A DNA stretch of 64,000 nucleotides, from contig BQJC01000003.1 in NCBI GenBank assembly GCA_021604505.1, positions 186,001 to 250,000 of the forward strand. The letters are read 5' to 3'. The position numbers were made by a program, and so were the translations under genes. Of the stretch, positions 26,267-34,008 are shown in pieces. The notes under the pieces were generated by a model that had not been told where the DNA came from, made no database searches, and worked only from the letters and a program-made list of their open reading frames with translations. The first letter of the stretch is position 1; every line of letters starts with the position of its first letter. The stretch is from Nitrospinaceae bacterium. GTDB taxonomy: Bacteria; Nitrospinota; Nitrospinia; Nitrospinales; VA-1.

Positions 26267-26668
26267 ATGACCAAAGAGCAGTTCGATCAATTCAAAAATA
26301 AGATTCTTGGACTGTCCGGCGATGCGGAGGCATTTTGGGAGGAAATTAAAGCCTTGCAAACCACTAAAGAAAAAGCCATTCGCCTGGTAAGGGAACAAAA
26401 GTACTTATTGAACGTCAGGAAAGGAGAACTTCAAAAAGCAAAAGATGAAATAAAAAATTTCAAATCTCACCTCAGAGAAGCCGTTCAAAAAATTAAACAA
26501 CTCGAAGAAGAGAAATCAAAAAGCATCCCATCTCTCCAAAACGAGAGAGAGGCTCTCAACAGCCCTGTTGACCTTGAAAGCATTGCCAACGATTTTGACT
26601 GGAAACTGGCAAAAAAAGAAGAGGAAAGAACGCTGAGAGATTTCAAGAAAATGGAGCTCGGCTTCTAA
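26267..26668 (+). CDS. coiled-coil protein, unknown
   Basis: A protein of about 133 residues, almost entirely helical, with heptad-like Lys/Glu/Leu patterning from about residue 20 to 90 (EIKALQTTKEKAIRLVREQK, then LREAVQKIKQLEEEKSK). It ends in a mixed charged tail. The ATG at 26267 follows GAGGTGA; a GTG at 26252 would add five residues but overlaps that site. No cysteine or membrane segment. It is probably a cytosolic dimer or scaffold, with no family recognised. It is convergent with the dioxygenase-like gene. Confidence 0.6.
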   Translation: MTKEQFDQFKNKILGLSGDAEAFWEEIKALQTTKEKAIRLVREQKYLLNVRKGELQKAKDEIKNFKSHLREAVQKIKQLEEEKSKSIPSLQNEREALNSPVDLESIANDFDWKLAKKEEERTLRDFKKMELGF

Positions 26669-26738
26669 CCCTTCCGAAAAAGTTTCGCGCACGGCATCCA
26701 GTTTTCAAATTAGCCGCCAGGATAAACTGCGCCGAGGG

Positions 26739-27554
26739 CTAAGCCGGAATCACAAAGTTATAATCGCCAACCAGGCCATCGTCTATTTTCCCCAGGAGAT
26801 CCTTCTTATATTCGATGATCAGGCTCTCCTGGTCTTCTGTTGGAATCCTCGGGTTCCTGAGAAGAAAGTCCTTGGCGTTCAGTTCCTGAATAAAATCAAT
26901 TTCCTGAATTTGATCGCCTTTGAAATAGAGCTGAGTCACCCTTTGCGGATAACCCGGTGCCAGAATCATAATGTGCAAATGCGGCGGGCGGTACCAGCGG
27001 TTTCTTAAATCGGCGGGATAAAACCCAGGAACCACCGTCTTGAACCAATAATCGCCGTTTTTATCGCTGAGGCTTCGGCCCCAGTATTGAAAATTTGCGT
27101 CATGCTTTCTGGCAATCATTTTCCCGGTTCGCGGATGCGAGAATTTCGTATTCTCCGCATCTCCCCGATGGTTGTATCTTCCTGATTCATCCGCACTCCA
27201 TAGGATGATCACCGCTCCCGGTAGGGGAGTAGGTTGTCCTTCAGTAAGCCCTAACACCCGGCCTCTCAAATATACGACTTGCCCCCTGGCTTTTCCTTTG
27301 CGGCCCTTAACAAAAGTCAAATCGTTATCGTTGGCCATACTGATCGGCACGCTAAAATCAGGGTTCTCACGGATCACATGCGCCTCATCTCCTTCATCCG
27401 GAAAAAACGGACCTAAAGGGTGAGGCGGAGTCACTTTGTCCATAACCTTCGCCAGTCCGGAGGCGCTCACAAAGGTTCCCGCCACCAGACTTAAAAAACC
27501 GCCACCCCATTTTAAAAAATTTCTTCTCGACAGTTCATCCGTATTGGGTTTCAT
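26739..27554 (-). CDS. Tat-exported intradiol dioxygenase-like protein
   Basis: A 271-residue protein with a twin-arginine signal (SRRNFLK followed by a hydrophobic stretch, residues 9-35), so folded before export to the periplasm or envelope. The core matches the protocatechuate 3,4-dioxygenase-like family. YLRGRV and GAVIILWSADESGRYNHRGD provide the first tyrosine ligand. GFYPADLRNRWYRPPHLHI provides the second tyrosine and the two histidines of the Fe(III) site. Exported relatives of this kind are known but their substrates are mostly not. No aromatic degradation genes adjoin, so pathway assignment is open. Confidence 0.88.
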   Translation of the reverse strand: MKPNTDELSRRNFLKWGGGFLSLVAGTFVSASGLAKVMDKVTPPHPLGPFFPDEGDEAHVIRENPDFSVPISMANDNDLTFVKGRKGKARGQVVYLRGRVLGLTEGQPTPLPGAVIILWSADESGRYNHRGDAENTKFSHPRTGKMIARKHDANFQYWGRSLSDKNGDYWFKTVVPGFYPADLRNRWYRPPHLHIMILAPGYPQRVTQLYFKGDQIQEIDFIQELNAKDFLLRNPRIPTEDQESLIIEYKKDLLGKIDDGLVGDYNFVIPA

Positions 27555-27778
27555 GATGGAAACTTTCGGTTAAATTAATATTGAAAAAGTTGTCTCCCGG
27601 ATTTTAGTCGCAGGAAATGAAAAGGCAATTAAGAAGAAATTAAAATTCCTTCATCCAGGCAGAAGTTCGCTTATTTAACTTGATAGGACCGGGTCGGAGG
27701 TTTGACCCAAAGGGGAAGGCAATCCAGGGCGAAAGGTGATTTACTATGAGCCGTTTCCAGCGTTGGTAAATCCCACCT

Positions 27779-27946
27779 TCATTTTTTGGCAAACAGACAT
27801 CTCACCTTTTGGGTTCCCATTCGGCCTTTCAGGAGAACAGAACCCCATAACAACCGCACGCCCATTTTACGCCAGTGCAGCCATTCAATCCTCCGGGCCT
27901 TCGATTTTATCCTGGCAATTTCTCTTGGAACAACAACGGAACTCAT
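27779..27946 (-). CDS. possible 55-residue basic protein
   Basis: A short frame starting ATG at 27946 with GAGG six bases upstream. The product is very basic (RIKSKARRIEWLHWRKMG) with no membrane segment. It is the only element I see in the 27555-28206 spacer, apart from AT-rich stretches that could be the dioxygenase promoter. An overlapping plus-strand frame exists but lacks a ribosome-binding site. It may be a real small protein or chance. Confidence 0.3.
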   Translation of the reverse strand: MSSVVVPREIARIKSKARRIEWLHWRKMGVRLLWGSVLLKGRMGTQKVRCLFAKK

Positions 27947-28206
27947 AGTGGCCTCGTTTTGGAAATGAGTGAACTTTTTGTCAAAATTCCCTGGTCTTTC
28001 TATAACCATCGGCACTTCAGAGCCAGATCTTAATCAGGATAAATCCACTTAAATCAATAAGAAAGAAGAAATTTCCACGACGGGGCCGGGCTTTTTCTGA
28101 AATGCGGACCAAACAGCGTTTTTACAAAGATTTTCAATTCATAGGAAAAAAGTATAAATGTTAGAATCTCAACCCATAATTTTTCAATAAACCCCATAAG
28201 AGGCCT

Positions 28207-28485
28207 ATGCCGGAATTTCGAGTTGAAAAAACAAGCGCACGCGGCTCATCGGAGAAACCCTGCGCCGAAGCCGTATTGAAGGAAACTCAGGCGATGACCG
28301 ATGACGGCTCCCTCCAATCCCGTAAGGTCTGGGTGATCAGCATCAATTTAATGGACGAACTGATCACCTTCCGGGACAAATATGGCGAATTGATCCTCGA
28401 TCAGGATCCCTCCTTCCTTGAAATCCCGGACTCCATAGAAATCTACGACGACTGGCGGGAAATAGAACACAAGCCCGCCGATTAA
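28207..28485 (+). CDS. small acidic protein, unknown
   Basis: A 92-residue cytosolic protein beginning MPEFRVEKTSARGS, with AGAGG just before the ATG. The second half is regular and acidic (VWVISINLMDELITFRDKYG, then SIEIYDDWREIE), suggesting a compact alpha/beta fold; the first 30 residues look flexible. One cysteine. No family recognised. It is convergent with the small lipoprotein gene 27 bases downstream. Confidence 0.6.
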   Translation: MPEFRVEKTSARGSSEKPCAEAVLKETQAMTDDGSLQSRKVWVISINLMDELITFRDKYGELILDQDPSFLEIPDSIEIYDDWREIEHKPAD

Positions 28486-28512
28486 CTCCTATCAAAGAGC
28501 CCTTTCCTGCCT

Positions 28513-28668
28513 TTAATACCCGCTTGAATAACCCCCGCTTTTTTTCTCATAGCCCGCTTTTGACTTCCCGGAAGAGGAAGAGTCCGCGTTGGGTGTGCTG
28601 GAACACCCACCCAATGCCAAGGGGATAAGAAATAAGGTCAGCGTTGCAAAAATCATCCACTTGTTCAT
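28513..28668 (-). CDS. small lipoprotein (51 residues)
   Basis: A short gene read from the sequence: ATG at 28668 with GGAGAG upstream, stop at 28513-28515. The product starts MNKWMIFATLTLFLIPLALGG, a clear lipoprotein signal peptide with the lipobox LGGC, so Cys22 would be the acylated residue after cleavage. The mature part is only about 30 residues, Ser/Gly/Lys/Tyr-rich with a repeated Gly-Tyr pattern (SKAGYEKKSGGYSSGY). It should be anchored in the inner or outer membrane. Tiny lipoproteins of this kind are common and of unknown role; compare entericidin-like proteins, though no homology is claimed. Confidence 0.7.
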   Translation of the reverse strand: MNKWMIFATLTLFLIPLALGGCSSTPNADSSSSGKSKAGYEKKSGGYSSGY

Positions 28669-29003
28669 TAGAATCTCTCCAATAGAATTGATATTGCAAA
28701 CAGGGTATCACCGTCATGACTTTTCCCTAAATAAGGACATCACAACAAGTTGTGATTGGGATTACATGAGTGGATTTTGATTCAGACGCTCCATTTTTTG
28801 AGGCCCTGGGTGAGGTTAATTCCCCTCTTTCTTCCATCAGGACCAGAAAGTTCCTATCCGATTTCTATAAACCAGATTCAACGCCTCATAAGCGCCTAGA
28901 CCCAGCAGAAACCATGCATGGTCCACGCATCCCACCAACCCTTCAGCTCTCAGCAGTTCGTACAACCTATTACAAATAAAGGATCTAAAAATTTATTTTG
29001 TTT

Positions 29004-29019
29004 TGGCACGCGAGGTGCA
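29004..29019 (+). promoter_or_regulatory. sigma-54 (RpoN) promoter
   Basis: TGGCACG, 4 bases, GTGCA: one mismatch from the consensus TGGCACG-N4-TTGCA, with the essential GG (-24) and GC (-12) at exact spacing. It points to the secreted-protein genes beginning at 29143 and predicts a transcript start near 29031. No enhancer-binding protein gene lies nearby. Confidence 0.8.
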
Positions 29020-29030
29020 ATTAAAGATTG

Positions 29031-29142
29031 CCATAAGGGGCGCGGGACCCCGGCTTCCCGAAGGGAGCCTCACTCGTAAATTCAATTCTAAACGTTTACA
29101 AATGAATCATCTCGTTCAATTTTAAGAAGAGGGAGAAAAAAA
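29031..29142 (+). promoter_or_regulatory. structured 5' leader of the secreted-protein cluster
   Basis: The predicted leader downstream of the sigma-54 promoter contains two adjacent hairpins, GGGG/CCCC (near 29037-29051) and GGCT(T)CCC/GGGAGCC (29052-29069). A short segment at 29061-29087 recurs before the gene at 30243. It did not match the known riboswitch classes I could recall, including c-di-GMP types. Confidence 0.45.
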
Positions 29143-29652
29143 ATGAAAAGGCCCAACTCAAACCTTATTAAATCCTTAGTTTTCACCTTTTTACTCTCAG
29201 CCGGAATTAATTTGGGAACACCCACTCACAGTGAAGCCGGTTGGGGAAGCTGGTTTGGGTGCGCTTTAGCAGGCCCAGTCGGTCTTGGATATTGTGCATA
29301 TAAGGAATCGAAGGGTTCTGGCAATAATGACGGGACCGTAACCCTGGATCAATCACCCACAACTTCAGGGTCAACCAGTCAAACCCATCAATATAATCCA
29401 GCCCATATTGTGGTTTTCCAAAAAAACCAATGCAAATCTTCTAATTCCATGCGGGGCACCTTGTTAGATTGCTCAAAAGCAATCGATTTTAAAAAGCATA
29501 ATGATTTAAACAGGGGATTGATCAACACGAGCGCCCCCGGATATGTATTTTTTCAGGAAACCCAATGCAAATTTAAGAGTTCCTGGGCAAACAATTCGGT
29601 CAGTTGCAAAAAGGTTTTGATGCGAAAAAGTTTTTCAAAGTTTTCCCGTTAG
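29143..29652 (+). CDS. secreted cysteine-containing small protein
   Basis: A 169-residue protein with an N-terminal signal peptide (about residues 1-32, cleavage around HSEA-GW). The mature part begins with a Gly/Trp-rich segment (GWGSWFGCALAGPVGLGYCAYK), then a low-complexity Ser/Thr linker. It ends with two related units, each with QCK near the start and a second cysteine about 12 residues later (QCKSSNSMRGTLLDC, QCKFKSSWANNSVSC). Disulfide-stabilised repeats are likely. GAGGGAG precedes the ATG. It is the first gene behind the sigma-54 promoter. Family not recognised. Confidence 0.7.
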   Translation: MKRPNSNLIKSLVFTFLLSAGINLGTPTHSEAGWGSWFGCALAGPVGLGYCAYKESKGSGNNDGTVTLDQSPTTSGSTSQTHQYNPAHIVVFQKNQCKSSNSMRGTLLDCSKAIDFKKHNDLNRGLINTSAPGYVFFQETQCKFKSSWANNSVSCKKVLMRKSFSKFSR

Positions 29653-29708
29653 GATCTTTTAATTGGACAGAAAAAATACCGTTCAACCTGCAAAAAGGGA
29701 GATGCAAA

Positions 29709-30077
29709 ATGAAAACATCATGCCGGGCATTAACTTTGACTCTGGTGGCGGTGATGGCATTTTCCATGATTGGAACCACGGCTTATGGCAAACCAAGGGG
29801 GTTCCTTTTTCCCAAGGAGAACAATTTATTGCACTCCCCAAGGATTCCATCGAAGGGGGGTATCAGGGTTGTTGTCTCACGCTGGACAAGTTACATCAAT
29901 TGTCTGGATATGCAAAGGCGAGGATTCAGGATTATGTGCCATAAACCGGACGCACCCGGCTTCAGGATCAATCTGCCTTCAGATGAGTGCGGGAACAGAC
30001 GCTGGGTTACCTCTGATGGGACTATAAATTCTACCCGAATGGCTTGCCAGGGTTATTTGGCGAACACAGAAAATTAG
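29709..30077 (+). CDS. secreted small protein with four cysteines
   Basis: A 122-residue protein. Residues 1-27 form a signal peptide ending GTTAYG, and the mature part holds cysteines at YINCLD, RIMCHK, SDECGN and ARMACQ-like positions (the last reads TRMACQG). The mature domain ends with a possible fold RRWVTSDGTINSTRMACQG. The start ATG at 29709 has GGGAG nine bases before it; the longer frame from 29604 lies inside the previous gene. It sits 56 bases after its neighbour, in the same likely operon. Probably periplasmic or extracellular with disulfides. Function unknown. Confidence 0.65.
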   Translation: MKTSCRALTLTLVAVMAFSMIGTTAYGKPRGFLFPKENNLLHSPRIPSKGGIRVVVSRWTSYINCLDMQRRGFRIMCHKPDAPGFRINLPSDECGNRRWVTSDGTINSTRMACQGYLANTEN

Positions 30078-30153
30078 GCACTCTACACAGGGGTATGCCA
30101 AATGTTACCCATCACTCCATGTGCTGAGCTCGCTGAACCCTGTCAACTTTTAA

Positions 30154-30178
30154 AGGAAGCGTCACTCGCGAAATCAAA
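30154..30178 (+). repeat. leader element shared with 29061-29087
   Basis: AAGGAAGCGTCACTCG followed by CGAAATCAA here, against AAGGGAGCCTCACTCG followed by TAAATTCAA before the first secreted gene. Both copies lie 55-90 bases upstream of a secreted-protein ATG, which suggests a duplicated leader rather than chance. Confidence 0.45.
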
Positions 30179-30242
30179 ATTGTGTGAGTCATATTCATCA
30201 ATTTCCGAATCTTTTCAATTCAAATCTAAAGGAGAAACCAAA

Positions 30243-30659
30243 ATGAAAAATCTGATCAAGGTATCAACAGTTTCGTTAGTCGCACTCACCTTAATGTTCG
30301 GTTCAGTCGGTTCCGCAATGGCCGGTTCTAAGCATCCAAGCTACGGGAACGCATATAAATTTTCATCCAATCAAGTAAAAAATTTCTCGCGACAAACCAA
30401 TATGGGGATACAGACTACCCAAACTCCAAAGGGTGGAAAACCGGGTAATAAACCTGAAGCTAAAGAATCGGCATGGGGCGGGTTCGAATCAACCGTTAAA
30501 ACTGTATATGGTGTTCTAACTAGGGATCCGTGGGCTTTGAGAGATGTAGCCGTGGCAGGAGCAGAATGGATAAGGGATGATGGACAAATCCGAGGGCACC
30601 AGTGTGATGATCCCTCATGCAGTTACACCCCTCCAACAGGTGGCCAGGGGTATGAATAA
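30243..30659 (+). CDS. secreted small protein, third of the cluster
   Basis: A 138-residue protein with a clean signal peptide (MKNLIKVSTVSLVALTLMFG to about AMAG, residue 25). The mature part is hydrophilic and Gly/Pro/Lys-rich, then an AWGGFESTVKTVYGVLTRDP segment and a C-terminal pair of cysteines (HQCDDPSCSY). The ATG at 30243 has an AAAGGAGAAACCAAA ribosome-binding region that is repeated almost exactly before the broken copy at 30736. The in-frame extension to 30102 is not needed. Exported; function unknown. Confidence 0.65.
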   Translation: MKNLIKVSTVSLVALTLMFGSVGSAMAGSKHPSYGNAYKFSSNQVKNFSRQTNMGIQTTQTPKGGKPGNKPEAKESAWGGFESTVKTVYGVLTRDPWALRDVAVAGAEWIRDDGQIRGHQCDDPSCSYTPPTGGQGYE

Positions 30660-30735
30660 TCTAAACTAAAGAAAGAAGAAAACTTTATACCTCGAAAACA
30701 TAAACCCAAAATATTCCCACTAAGGAGAAACCAAA

Positions 30736-30837
30736 ATGAATAATCTCGTCAAAGTATCCACCGTATCTCGGGTTCCAAGGATTTCTTTTGGAAATCCTTG
30801 GAACCCGAAGGTTACACAGGTGGTTACTGATCCCTAA
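30736..30837 (+). pseudogene. broken copy of the secreted protein gene
   Basis: The ribosome-binding site and first eleven codons repeat those of the gene at 30243: AAGGAGAAACCAAA, then MNNLVKVSTVS against MNKLIKVSTVS-type reading. After that the frame enters a long perfect inverted repeat and stops after 33 codons without a hydrophobic core or cleavage site. It therefore looks like a truncated duplicate whose signal peptide was interrupted by the inverted repeat. Confidence 0.6.
30769..30807. repeat. 17-bp perfect inverted repeat (hairpin)
   Basis: 30769-30785 pairs perfectly with 30791-30807 across a 5-base loop TTTTG. There is no T-run, so it is not a classical terminator. It sits inside the broken copy of the secreted-protein gene and could be a palindromic (REP-like) insertion or an mRNA end structure. 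Confidence 0.8.
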
Positions 30838-30843
30838 AAAAAA

Positions 30844-31995
30844 TCAAGAATCCCGCTCATCGGGAGTGAACAGCTTTTTGTATTCGCTGATGGCGTATCG
30901 GTCGGTCATCCCCGAAACATAGTCGCAGATTTTTCTTTCCAGAGACGCATCAGATGTTTGCGGGCCGGAAGAGTCCGGCAACAGCACAGGCATTTTTTTA
31001 TAGGCCTTAAAAATCTCCGTCAGATAAAGTTCGGCTTTAAACTCCATCCGCATGACTTTGCGATGCGTGTACATGTTCTTAAAAAGAAACTTTTTCAATT
31101 CTTTGTTCTTGTCATCCATCTCGGGACCAAACCCCGCCACCCGCAGCGGCGCAGAACGGATGTCGTCTGCCGTTTCCATATTCAATCGCGTTAAATTTTC
31201 CAGGGTGTGTTCACGAAAGTCCGTGATCAGGTCGTTGATGATCCTGCGGACAATCTGGTATTTTTTGAGCTTGAAATCCAGGTTGGAATATTTCGCGTCC
31301 AGCAGTTGTTCATTTTCGCTCCATAACGCCACATCCCGGAGTTTGCCGATATCCAAAAGGTTGGACGTGACCCCGTCGTCCAGATCGTGGGCGTTGTAGG
31401 CGATTCCGTCCGCAAAGTCCGCCACCTGCCCTTCCAGAGAAGGGTAGCTAAACTCTTTTCTCTTGGAAATAGGATTGTCCGCATCTTTCGAGTGCTTGCT
31501 GATGCCCTCCAATACTTCCCAGGTCAGATTGAGCCCGCTGAACTCCGGGTATCTTTTCTCGAGCAGTTTTACAATCCGCAGGCTCTGTTTGTTGTGCTCG
31601 AAGCCGCCATGCGCTTTCATCAGCTTATTGAGCACATTTTGCCCGGTATGGCCAAAGGGAGGATGCCCCAGATCGTGGGAAAGGGCGATGGCTTCCGCAA
31701 GGTCTTCATTCAATTGCATTGATTTGCAAATGGAACGGGTGATTTGTGCCACCTCCAAAGAATGGGTCAACCGGGTGCGGTAATAATCCCCCTCATGATA
31801 AACAAACACCTGGGTTTTATATTCCAGCCGGCGAAACGCGGACGAATGAATGACCCGGTCGCGGTCCCTTTGAAAGCGAGTCCGATAAGGATGTTCCTCT
31901 TCCGGGTACTGACGCCCCTGGCTCTCACCGCTTTTGACGGCGTAAGGAGCAAGCGCCTGCTTTTCGATCTGTTCAATGTCCTGGCGTTTGAGCAA
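30844..31995 (-). CDS. dgt: deoxyguanosinetriphosphate triphosphohydrolase-like protein
   Basis: HD-domain dNTPase that releases tripolyphosphate from dGTP or other dNTPs, 383 residues. RDRDRVIHSSAFRRLEYKTQV, the first metal-binding His in RLTHSLEVAQI and the HD pair in ALSHDLGHPPFGHTG are intact, with the third-metal Asp in FADGIAYNAHDLDDG. The start is TTG at 31995, supported by AAGGG seven bases upstream; an ATG nearby is out of frame. This shorter type (not the 505-residue Dgt of enterics) usually acts on several dNTPs. It is convergent with the secreted-protein cluster. Confidence 0.93.
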   Translation of the reverse strand: MLKRQDIEQIEKQALAPYAVKSGESQGRQYPEEEHPYRTRFQRDRDRVIHSSAFRRLEYKTQVFVYHEGDYYRTRLTHSLEVAQITRSICKSMQLNEDLAEAIALSHDLGHPPFGHTGQNVLNKLMKAHGGFEHNKQSLRIVKLLEKRYPEFSGLNLTWEVLEGISKHSKDADNPISKRKEFSYPSLEGQVADFADGIAYNAHDLDDGVTSNLLDIGKLRDVALWSENEQLLDAKYSNLDFKLKKYQIVRRIINDLITDFREHTLENLTRLNMETADDIRSAPLRVAGFGPEMDDKNKELKKFLFKNMYTHRKVMRMEFKAELYLTEIFKAYKKMPVLLPDSSGPQTSDASLERKICDYVSGMTDRYAISEYKKLFTPDERDS

Positions 31996-32158
31996 TGCAT
32001 CACCCTTTTAAAAATTCAAAATTGAAAACAATTTATCGATCAAATGAATTTTATCAAATTCCCATCCCGTTATCAGAACTCTTTAAGGCGGAGAGTTGAT
32101 ATCCGGAGATACCATGAATGGAGTCCCAATAAAAAACCGGGCCCTGGGGGTCCAACTC

Positions 32159-32417
32159 CTAATTTTTACCGCTGACGACATGGCCCACCACACATTTAAT
32201 CGCATCGACAAGCATTCCCTGGGCTTCGCCGGGATTGCCACCTCCCATTTTAAATTCATGACCCGTCGGTTTTTTATAATTGGCGTCAGTGAACTCCATA
32301 AATTTATCCACACCGATCCCCGCCCCTCTCAGGTTTTTTAATCCACGACTGGTTTTGAACCAAAACGGCCTGCGACGCTCTGAGTAAAACGGTCAGCTCT
32401 TTGGAAATGCCCTCATC
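32159..32417 (-). pseudogene. frameshifted gene remnant (DUF3365/Tll0287-like?)
   Basis: Two adjacent reading frames both look like genuine protein. One (about 32417 to 32330) reads GISKELTVLLRASQAVLVQNQ; the other (about 32345 to 32159) reads GIGVDKFMEFTDANYKK, then PTGHEFKMGGGNPGEAQGML before the stop TAG. A single frameshift near 32335-32345 joins them. No start codon with a ribosome-binding site precedes the first part, so the 5' end is also missing. The combined pattern reminds me of the Tll0287-like (DUF3365) sensor region, but that is from memory. It is the main content of the 31996-32611 spacer. Confidence 0.45.
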
Positions 32418-32611
32418 TTATCTGTCCATACAGGCATAATTCCCAGGCTTAACACAAATACAATCTAAACCAGGAATGACACGATTCTTCATAGCCCATC
32501 ACTCCAGGGTTTTGGGAAAATGAAATTGATTCGCAGCACCGCAGGCATTCTTGAGGCAATCCCCGGCTCTTTGGGACTGATCTGAAAGGGGGGGCGGGTT
32601 GTTCTGAAGTT

Positions 32612-34006
32612 TTATGCCAGCAGTTGTTTGAGAGGAAGCGTTATATAAAACGAACTGCCCTCACCGAGGCGCGATTCGCCACGGATGGACCCTCCGTGGC
32701 GTTTAACGATCTTTTTGCATATAGCCAATCCTATACCCGTGCCTTCGTATTTACTTCTTCCATGCAATCTTTCGAAGGGTTTAAAGATCCGATCAACATA
32801 CTTTTCTTTGAATCCAATCCCATTATCTTTAACAAGAATTTCACAGGTGTTTGAACCCTTCATGCACCCACGCACCAGAATCTCCGGCGCAACACCTTTT
32901 TTGTGGAATTTCAGAGCATTGCTGATCAGGTTTTGAAATAACTGCCTCATCTGCACTCCGTCGGCTTCCACCATGGGAAGATTTTCCAAGACGATCTTCG
33001 CATTCGACCGGGTGACCTGGGATTCCAAATCAGACAATACCTCGCGAACGATTGTATCCAGACACATCTTTTGAAATTGTTTGGCTTTGGTGCCGACCCT
33101 GGAATACTGAAGCAGTTCATCGATCAATATCTGCATTCTGGAAGCGGCGTCTCTCGTACGCTGTAAAAATTCCAGAGCCGTCTCGTTGGTTTCCGCGCCA
33201 AGATGCTCTTGTAAACGATTTCCGAACATAATGACTTTGCGCAAAGGTTCCTTCAAATCATGCGAGGCGATCGATGCAAAATCATCGAGATCCTGATTGC
33301 TACGCTTGAGTTCCTCCTCAATTTTTGTCCGCTCTTCAATTTCTATTTTCAATTGTTGGGTTTGATTTTCCAGGGTCAGGGTACGCTCCTTAACCGTTTC
33401 TTCCAGATTCGTGTTTTGATCCCGGATATACTTGAAAAGAGAGCCATTCTCAATCGCATAGGCGGTATTGGAAAGAACGATAGAAATTAAATTGAGTTGC
33501 TCTACAGGAACTTTGTGAACATCCTCTGCAAGCCTTCCCACAAACATTCCCACAACCCGGGTTTTCGTAATCAACGCGTGAAGAATTATCTGGCTTTCCG
33601 AACCCTGTTCCTTGACCACCAGGGGGCGATTTTGCCGCAATGCCCAGGCAAAGTTTCCCTGCTCAATATGAAAGCGCATTTCCTTTTCGATAAGTTCCCC
33701 TTGTGGCTCGGGGTCACAATCTTCCAATAGAAACTGGTTGTTTGAATCATCCACCAGATAAAAAGCCGTCGTGCGCAGTTTCATGAACGGGGTCAGGTGC
33801 TTGCGTGCATGCATGAAAAGGAATTTTGGGTCACGGTATAACTTGACGTCTTTATCAAGATCCCATAGAGAAGCCAAACGCTCCAATACAACGAAATACC
33901 AGCTGTTGGTTTTTTCCAGGTAGTCCAATCTGGATTTCAATTGTTCCTCTTTGGATTGCAAGGGTTCCACAGAATCCTTTTTAATTTCTTTTAAATGCTC
34001 CAGCAT
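32612..34006 (-). CDS. sensor histidine kinase, GAF-HisKA-HATPase
   Basis: A 464-residue cytosolic sensor kinase with no membrane segment. A coiled region (1-45) is followed by a GAF-like sensor domain (about 60-195) and a long coiled coil with ERTLTLENQTQQLKIEIEERT. Then comes a dimerisation/phosphoacceptor domain with the histidine in IASHDLKEPLRK and an ATPase domain with N-box NALKFHKKG, DNGIGF and GTGIGLAICKKIVKRHGG. The kinase resembles the phytochrome-like branch. The ATG at 34006 lies two bases after the HDOD stop, so the genes are coupled. No response regulator is adjacent; the HDOD protein may be the signalling partner. Confidence 0.9.
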   Translation of the reverse strand: MLEHLKEIKKDSVEPLQSKEEQLKSRLDYLEKTNSWYFVVLERLASLWDLDKDVKLYRDPKFLFMHARKHLTPFMKLRTTAFYLVDDSNNQFLLEDCDPEPQGELIEKEMRFHIEQGNFAWALRQNRPLVVKEQGSESQIILHALITKTRVVGMFVGRLAEDVHKVPVEQLNLISIVLSNTAYAIENGSLFKYIRDQNTNLEETVKERTLTLENQTQQLKIEIEERTKIEEELKRSNQDLDDFASIASHDLKEPLRKVIMFGNRLQEHLGAETNETALEFLQRTRDAASRMQILIDELLQYSRVGTKAKQFQKMCLDTIVREVLSDLESQVTRSNAKIVLENLPMVEADGVQMRQLFQNLISNALKFHKKGVAPEILVRGCMKGSNTCEILVKDNGIGFKEKYVDRIFKPFERLHGRSKYEGTGIGLAICKKIVKRHGGSIRGESRLGEGSSFYITLPLKQLLA

Positions 34007-34008
34007 CC

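Noticed and set aside
29020-29100. c-di-GMP riboswitch in the secreted-protein leader
   Set aside because: The conserved GGGCAAA and GACGCAAAGCC elements of GEMM-I are absent, so only an unassigned structured leader is reported.
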